Shown here in pieces: positions 60,767 through 64,000 of a DNA stretch of 64,000 nt. Below the pieces are notes generated by a model. That model had not been told where the DNA came from and searched no databases. It was given only the letters and a program-made list of their open reading frames with translations. The first letter of the stretch is position 1; each line of letters starts with the position of its first letter. The position numbers were made by a program, and so were the translations under genes. The stretch is taken from the NCBI RefSeq assembly GCF_042033325.1, contig NZ_CP160095.1; one strand, written 5' to 3'. The DNA comes from Sneathia sanguinegens. Lineage in GTDB: Bacteria; Fusobacteriota; Fusobacteriia; Fusobacteriales; Leptotrichiaceae.

Positions 60767-62404
60767 TTATTTATTTTTAATTAAAATTTCTAATTTCTTT
60801 TCTAATTCTTTAATACGTTTTTCTGAATTTTCTTTATATTCAATTAGTTCTTTTATTTTCTTATCTATTTCTTGTTGACGCTTTTCATATTTTTCTATTT
60901 TTTCATTAGCAAACTCTAATTTCTCAGTTAATTTTTTTACATTTAATTTGTCAATATTATGTCCATCTACATCACCAAGCATAACTCCAGCACCAATACC
61001 TAATGCAAGATTTCCCTTATTGTTTACTGAACCACTTAATTTATATGTAAAGTTTTGCTTATCATTTGTTCCACTAAAGCCAATAGCAATTGCATGATAA
61101 CTACCATAGTATCCATATGATGCTGCTAAGCTAAACTTCTTATCTCCTGATACATTAGGTAAATTAGCTATAGCTACTGCATTTGATACACCACTTAATG
61201 CTAGATCTGATTTTTTATTAATACCTTCTATTTTTTTATCTACTTCTTCATTTGCACCTTGGTTTTGTATACTCTTTTGGAGTTTCTTCAATTGTGCAAC
61301 TGTTACTGCTTCATCATCTTCTGCACCATCTGCTAGACCTTGGATTCTTCTTTTTATTTTTTCTTCTCCAACAGATACTGCATATACATCTTTTGTTTTT
61401 TGATCTGTTAAATATCCTTTATTTTTAATTTCTTTAGTAGTACTAAATGAACCTAATGCTACACCATAACTATTATATACTTTAGAAGCAACCCCAATAG
61501 CTGTTCCAAATTCTATAGAATTATTGTCTTCAGCCAAAATTTTTGCTCTTAATTTCATACTTTCTATATACCATTTTTTATTTTCTTTATTTTGATCAAT
61601 TTTAGCTATTTCATCAAATTCTTTTTTATACTTTTTCTTTATTTCATCATTTTGTATTAATTGATTATAATAATACTGAATATTATTATATTTAATATAC
61701 TCTTCTTCTTTTTGTTTATCACCTACATATGATGTTACACCTAAAGTAACAGACCCTTTACCAAACGCCTTAGACATAGCACCAACCGTTGTACTAATTT
61801 CTCCTGCATATGATGAACCTCCCAAGGCTGTTGATGCTGAATTAATAGCATATGAACCTGCACCTAAAGCTGTTGACATCATATCAAAAGCATTGGCTTG
61901 AGTCCCAACTGCTGTTGAAAGAAATCCTAAAGTTGTTGCTTGATATCCAATTGCATTAGATGAATGTCCTGCTGCATATGCTTCATAACCAATACTACTA
62001 TCATCAGCCTTTTCTGCATATGCCCTATTACCTACTGCCATTGCCCCTAATCCTAGTGCCCTTGTATCATATCCTATAGCCATAGAACCATCCCCACGAG
62101 CTCCATCATTGTTATAATTTGCAAATTTTTCTGATTGTGGATTATTGGGAAATGTAGAAAAATAATGTAATCCATTATCAATATTTATAGTATATGACTT
62201 ATTATTTTCATCAATAATTACAGTCTTATATTTTCCCTTTTCATTATTATCTATTTTAGCATACTCTTCTTCTGTTAAAACTTTTTTATTTTGTCCATTA
62301 ACATATACTTTAATAGTGTCAGCATATCCTATACTTGAATAGAATAAAAATTGTAATATAGTTAACACCATTAATTTTGTTTTATATTTTAAACTATATC
62401 TCAT
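60767..62404 (-). CDS. YadA-like trimeric autotransporter adhesin, 545 aa
   Basis: Complete. Start taken at the ATG at 62404, which has GAAGGG upstream; a frame from 62419 lacks one. Signal peptide about 1-28 (MRYSLKYKTKLMVLTILQFL, FYSSIGYA). A short domain with VYVNGQNKKVLTEEEYAKID, then a typical head (MAIGYDTRALGLGAMAVGNRA to SVTLGVTSYVG, about 95-215, in pieces), an inserted helical stretch about 225-300, a neck motif RRIQGLADGAEDDEAVTVAQL near 360, the anchor and a long coiled-coil tail of about 60 residues. It follows the next adhesin gene by 29 bp and has no own promoter that I can see. Confidence 0.92.
   Translation of the reverse strand: MRYSLKYKTKLMVLTILQFLFYSSIGYADTIKVYVNGQNKKVLTEEEYAKIDNNEKGKYKTVIIDENNKSYTINIDNGLHYFSTFPNNPQSEKFANYNNDGARGDGSMAIGYDTRALGLGAMAVGNRAYAEKADDSSIGYEAYAAGHSSNAIGYQATTLGFLSTAVGTQANAFDMMSTALGAGSYAINSASTALGGSSYAGEISTTVGAMSKAFGKGSVTLGVTSYVGDKQKEEEYIKYNNIQYYYNQLIQNDEIKKKYKKEFDEIAKIDQNKENKKWYIESMKLRAKILAEDNNSIEFGTAIGVASKVYNSYGVALGSFSTTKEIKNKGYLTDQKTKDVYAVSVGEEKIKRRIQGLADGAEDDEAVTVAQLKKLQKSIQNQGANEEVDKKIEGINKKSDLALSGVSNAVAIANLPNVSGDKKFSLAASYGYYGSYHAIAIGFSGTNDKQNFTYKLSGSVNNKGNLALGIGAGVMLGDVDGHNIDKLNVKKLTEKLEFANEKIEKYEKRQQEIDKKIKELIEYKENSEKRIKELEKKLEILIKNK
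61190..61355 (-). repeat. 166-bp near-identical repeat, copy 2
   Basis: Partner of 59455-59620 in the 545-aa adhesin; one mismatch by eye. Further shared blocks lie in the anchor-coding region of all four adhesins (about 57240-57500, 59236-59480, 60964-61210, 62570-62810). Confidence 0.85.
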
Positions 62405-62433
62405 ATTTATACCCTTCATATATTATACTTTTT

Positions 62434-64000
62434 TTATTTATTTTTAATAATCGCTCTTAATTCTTCTATAATTTCTTTTAATTCTTTTATCTCATTTCCT
62501 TGCTTTTTTAAATTTTGTTTAATTAATATGTTTTCGTTAGTTAATTTTTCAATTTTCTTATCCTTATTATCAACACTTCCAAGCATCACTCCAGCTCCAA
62601 CTCCAAGTGCAAGATTTCCTTTTGTATTTACTGAACCACTTAATTTATATATAAAGTTTTTCTTATCATTTGTTCCACTAAAACCTATTGCTACTGAATG
62701 TGAGCCTCCATAATAGCCATATGCTGCTGCTAAATTAAACTTTTTATCTCCACTTACTTGTGGTAAGTTAGCTATAGCTACTGCATTTGATATACCTCCT
62801 AAAGCAAGATCAGATTTTTTGACTACTTCTTTAACATCATCTTGTAGTTTTGATTTAATTTCATTTAATTGACTTACATTTACTGCATCTTTTTCTTTGA
62901 CACCGTTAGCTACATTTGTTATGACTTTTTCACCATCTTTAACACGTAATATTACATTCTTTTTTTCATCACTTTTTAACTTAGAATATTCTTCTTCAGA
63001 TAAAACTTTTTCACCTGAAACATATTCAAATGTATTTGAGCCTCCAACATTCCCTTTTACTTCAAAGGTTGCTGTATGTTCTTTTGGTGTTTTAGTTTCT
63101 GTTGGTGTAGCTGGAGTTTGTGGTGTTACAGCAGGTTGACTAGTATTAGGTTGTTTATTAGTTACTGATATATCAATACCCTTTCCTTCTAACTCTAAAG
63201 TATCTCCTAATTTAACATTTATAGTTTTTCCTCCTGCTTTTACGTTTATATATTGATTCTTTATTACTTGTTTTAATTGAGCAACATTAACTGCATCTGT
63301 ATCTTCACTACCAGCTGCAAGTCCTGTTAATTGACGAGTCATTCCTGTATCTTCATTACCTATAGATACTGTGGCTCCTGTTGATTTCCACATACAAATT
63401 GCCTTATTATATGCCAGTATATTTGCAGCACTTAATCTTTCAACCTCTTCTTTTAAATTTTTATCATCGGGCTTAGTTTTTAATTCATCTTTTTTTACTT
63501 TCAAATTATTATATGCCTTAACCCATTCATCATATTTTTTATCATTTCCTATTTTTTTATTCAAATCTACTTTATCAACAAATGGAACATAACCTAAAGT
63601 CCCTTTATCTCGATTTGATATAGAACCATAACCTAAAGCTACACCAGTTTCATAATTTACTTTTGAACTTGCACCTAATGCTGTTGCCAATCTAACATTA
63701 GCATTTGAATAAGGTCCTATTGCTAAAGACCAGTCACCATTTACATTTGAATTATATCCATATGCCATACTTGCTAATCCTATAGCCTTTGAATTACTAC
63801 CACTTGCAATTGTATAATTACCTATAGCATATGATTTACGACCAATTGATATAGCATCTTCTCCTACTGAAAAAAGAAATGACCCTAATGCTAAGCCATG
63901 TTGTCCTCCTCGGTATTCTTTTTCCCCATATTTATATTTAGAATCTGAACCTATAACTTCATTTCCATATCCAAATGACATTCCTAAATCTTCAACTTTA
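62434..64000 (-). CDS. YadA-like trimeric autotransporter adhesin (5' end beyond right edge)
   Basis: At least 521 codons. The frame is open to the right edge (KVEDLG precedes the first ATG at 63981), so the true start and signal peptide are outside. Head repeats (LALGSFLFSVGEDAISIGRKS to LATALGASSKVN), a helical insert near 155-205, a neck motif TRQLTGLAAGSEDTDAVNVAQL in parts, a stalk with a Pro/Thr-rich linker, a second neck ITNVANGVKEKDAVNVSQL, the YadA anchor with NLPQVSGDKKF, and a coiled-coil tail. It shares the anchor with the three adhesins downstream. Confidence 0.92.
   Translation of the reverse strand, partial: KVEDLGMSFGYGNEVIGSDSKYKYGEKEYRGGQHGLALGSFLFSVGEDAISIGRKSYAIGNYTIASGSNSKAIGLASMAYGYNSNVNGDWSLAIGPYSNANVRLATALGASSKVNYETGVALGYGSISNRDKGTLGYVPFVDKVDLNKKIGNDKKYDEWVKAYNNLKVKKDELKTKPDDKNLKEEVERLSAANILAYNKAICMWKSTGATVSIGNEDTGMTRQLTGLAAGSEDTDAVNVAQLKQVIKNQYINVKAGGKTINVKLGDTLELEGKGIDISVTNKQPNTSQPAVTPQTPATPTETKTPKEHTATFEVKGNVGGSNTFEYVSGEKVLSEEEYSKLKSDEKKNVILRVKDGEKVITNVANGVKEKDAVNVSQLNEIKSKLQDDVKEVVKKSDLALGGISNAVAIANLPQVSGDKKFNLAAAYGYYGGSHSVAIGFSGTNDKKNFIYKLSGSVNTKGNLALGVGAGVMLGSVDNKDKKIEKLTNENILIKQNLKKQGNEIKELKEIIEELRAIIKNK

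Overview
The window is very AT-rich, uses short Shine-Dalgarno-led genes packed into long same-strand runs, and carries YadA-like trimeric autotransporters together with a V-type ATPase of the Enterococcus ntp gene order. With the lysC/dapA/dapF/asd cluster, queH, DUF1439 lipoprotein and Fusobacteria-style exported proteins, this points to a Gram-negative member of the Fusobacteriota. Leptotrichiaceae (Streptobacillus or Sneathia type) is my best guess; this is an inference from gene content and composition, not from a search.

Layout. 1-4400: the N-terminal two-fifths or more of a giant trimeric autotransporter (runs off the left edge), coupled to a small exported protein and driven by a promoter with a G9 tract. 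4411-17971 (minus): eno, then a gyrB-gyrA-Usp-membrane protein-pheS-pheT-lipoprotein-pepF run. 18065-21040 (plus): nitroreductase, a tRNA cluster (Glu, Val, Asp, Thr, Tyr, then ybaB, then Gln), and a two-gene periplasmic phosphatase/phosphodiesterase unit. 21074-25310 (minus): clpB with a CIRCE-like operator, a decayed and two intact small outer-membrane-type proteins. 25307-42850 (minus): about 18 kb of genes with almost no gaps, from yitT, DUF1858, Xre regulator, glmM, methyltransferase, AtpZ-like protein and SIMPL-like protein through lysC-dapA-dapF-asd into the complete V-type ATPase operon. 43079-52137 (minus): gltX, a DUF4143 ATPase, a pgm/FAD-protein/YhiN/queH operon and a TPR protein. 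52409-56802 (plus): a metal (probably zinc) ABC transporter operon with three extra exported proteins. 56846-64000 (minus): four YadA-like adhesin genes plus a 46-codon adhesin remnant.

How it fits together. Housekeeping functions (DNA gyrase, two aminoacyl-tRNA synthetases, glycolysis, cell-wall amino acid and amino-sugar supply, ion-pumping ATPase) sit between two surface-adhesin loci. The most notable signal is regulatory: three adhesin-type promoters have a run of exactly nine G between the -35 and -10 hexamers, giving present spacers of 15, 17 and 18 bp. That is the arrangement known from phase-variable Neisseria promoters (porA, opc) and predicts independent on/off switching of these adhesins. 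The direct-repeat 3' ends of the adhesin genes, an apparent internal-deletion remnant with its promoter still attached, and an IS3-type inverted-repeat scar next to one promoter suggest that the right-hand locus is actively reshuffled.

Other points worth attention are a +1 frameshift splitting V-ATPase subunit A, a Thr/Asn pair at the GyrA quinolone-resistance positions, a decayed outer-membrane paralogue whose start codon appears to have become ATA, and a predicted N-terminal-histidine metal-binding protein at the end of the metal operon.
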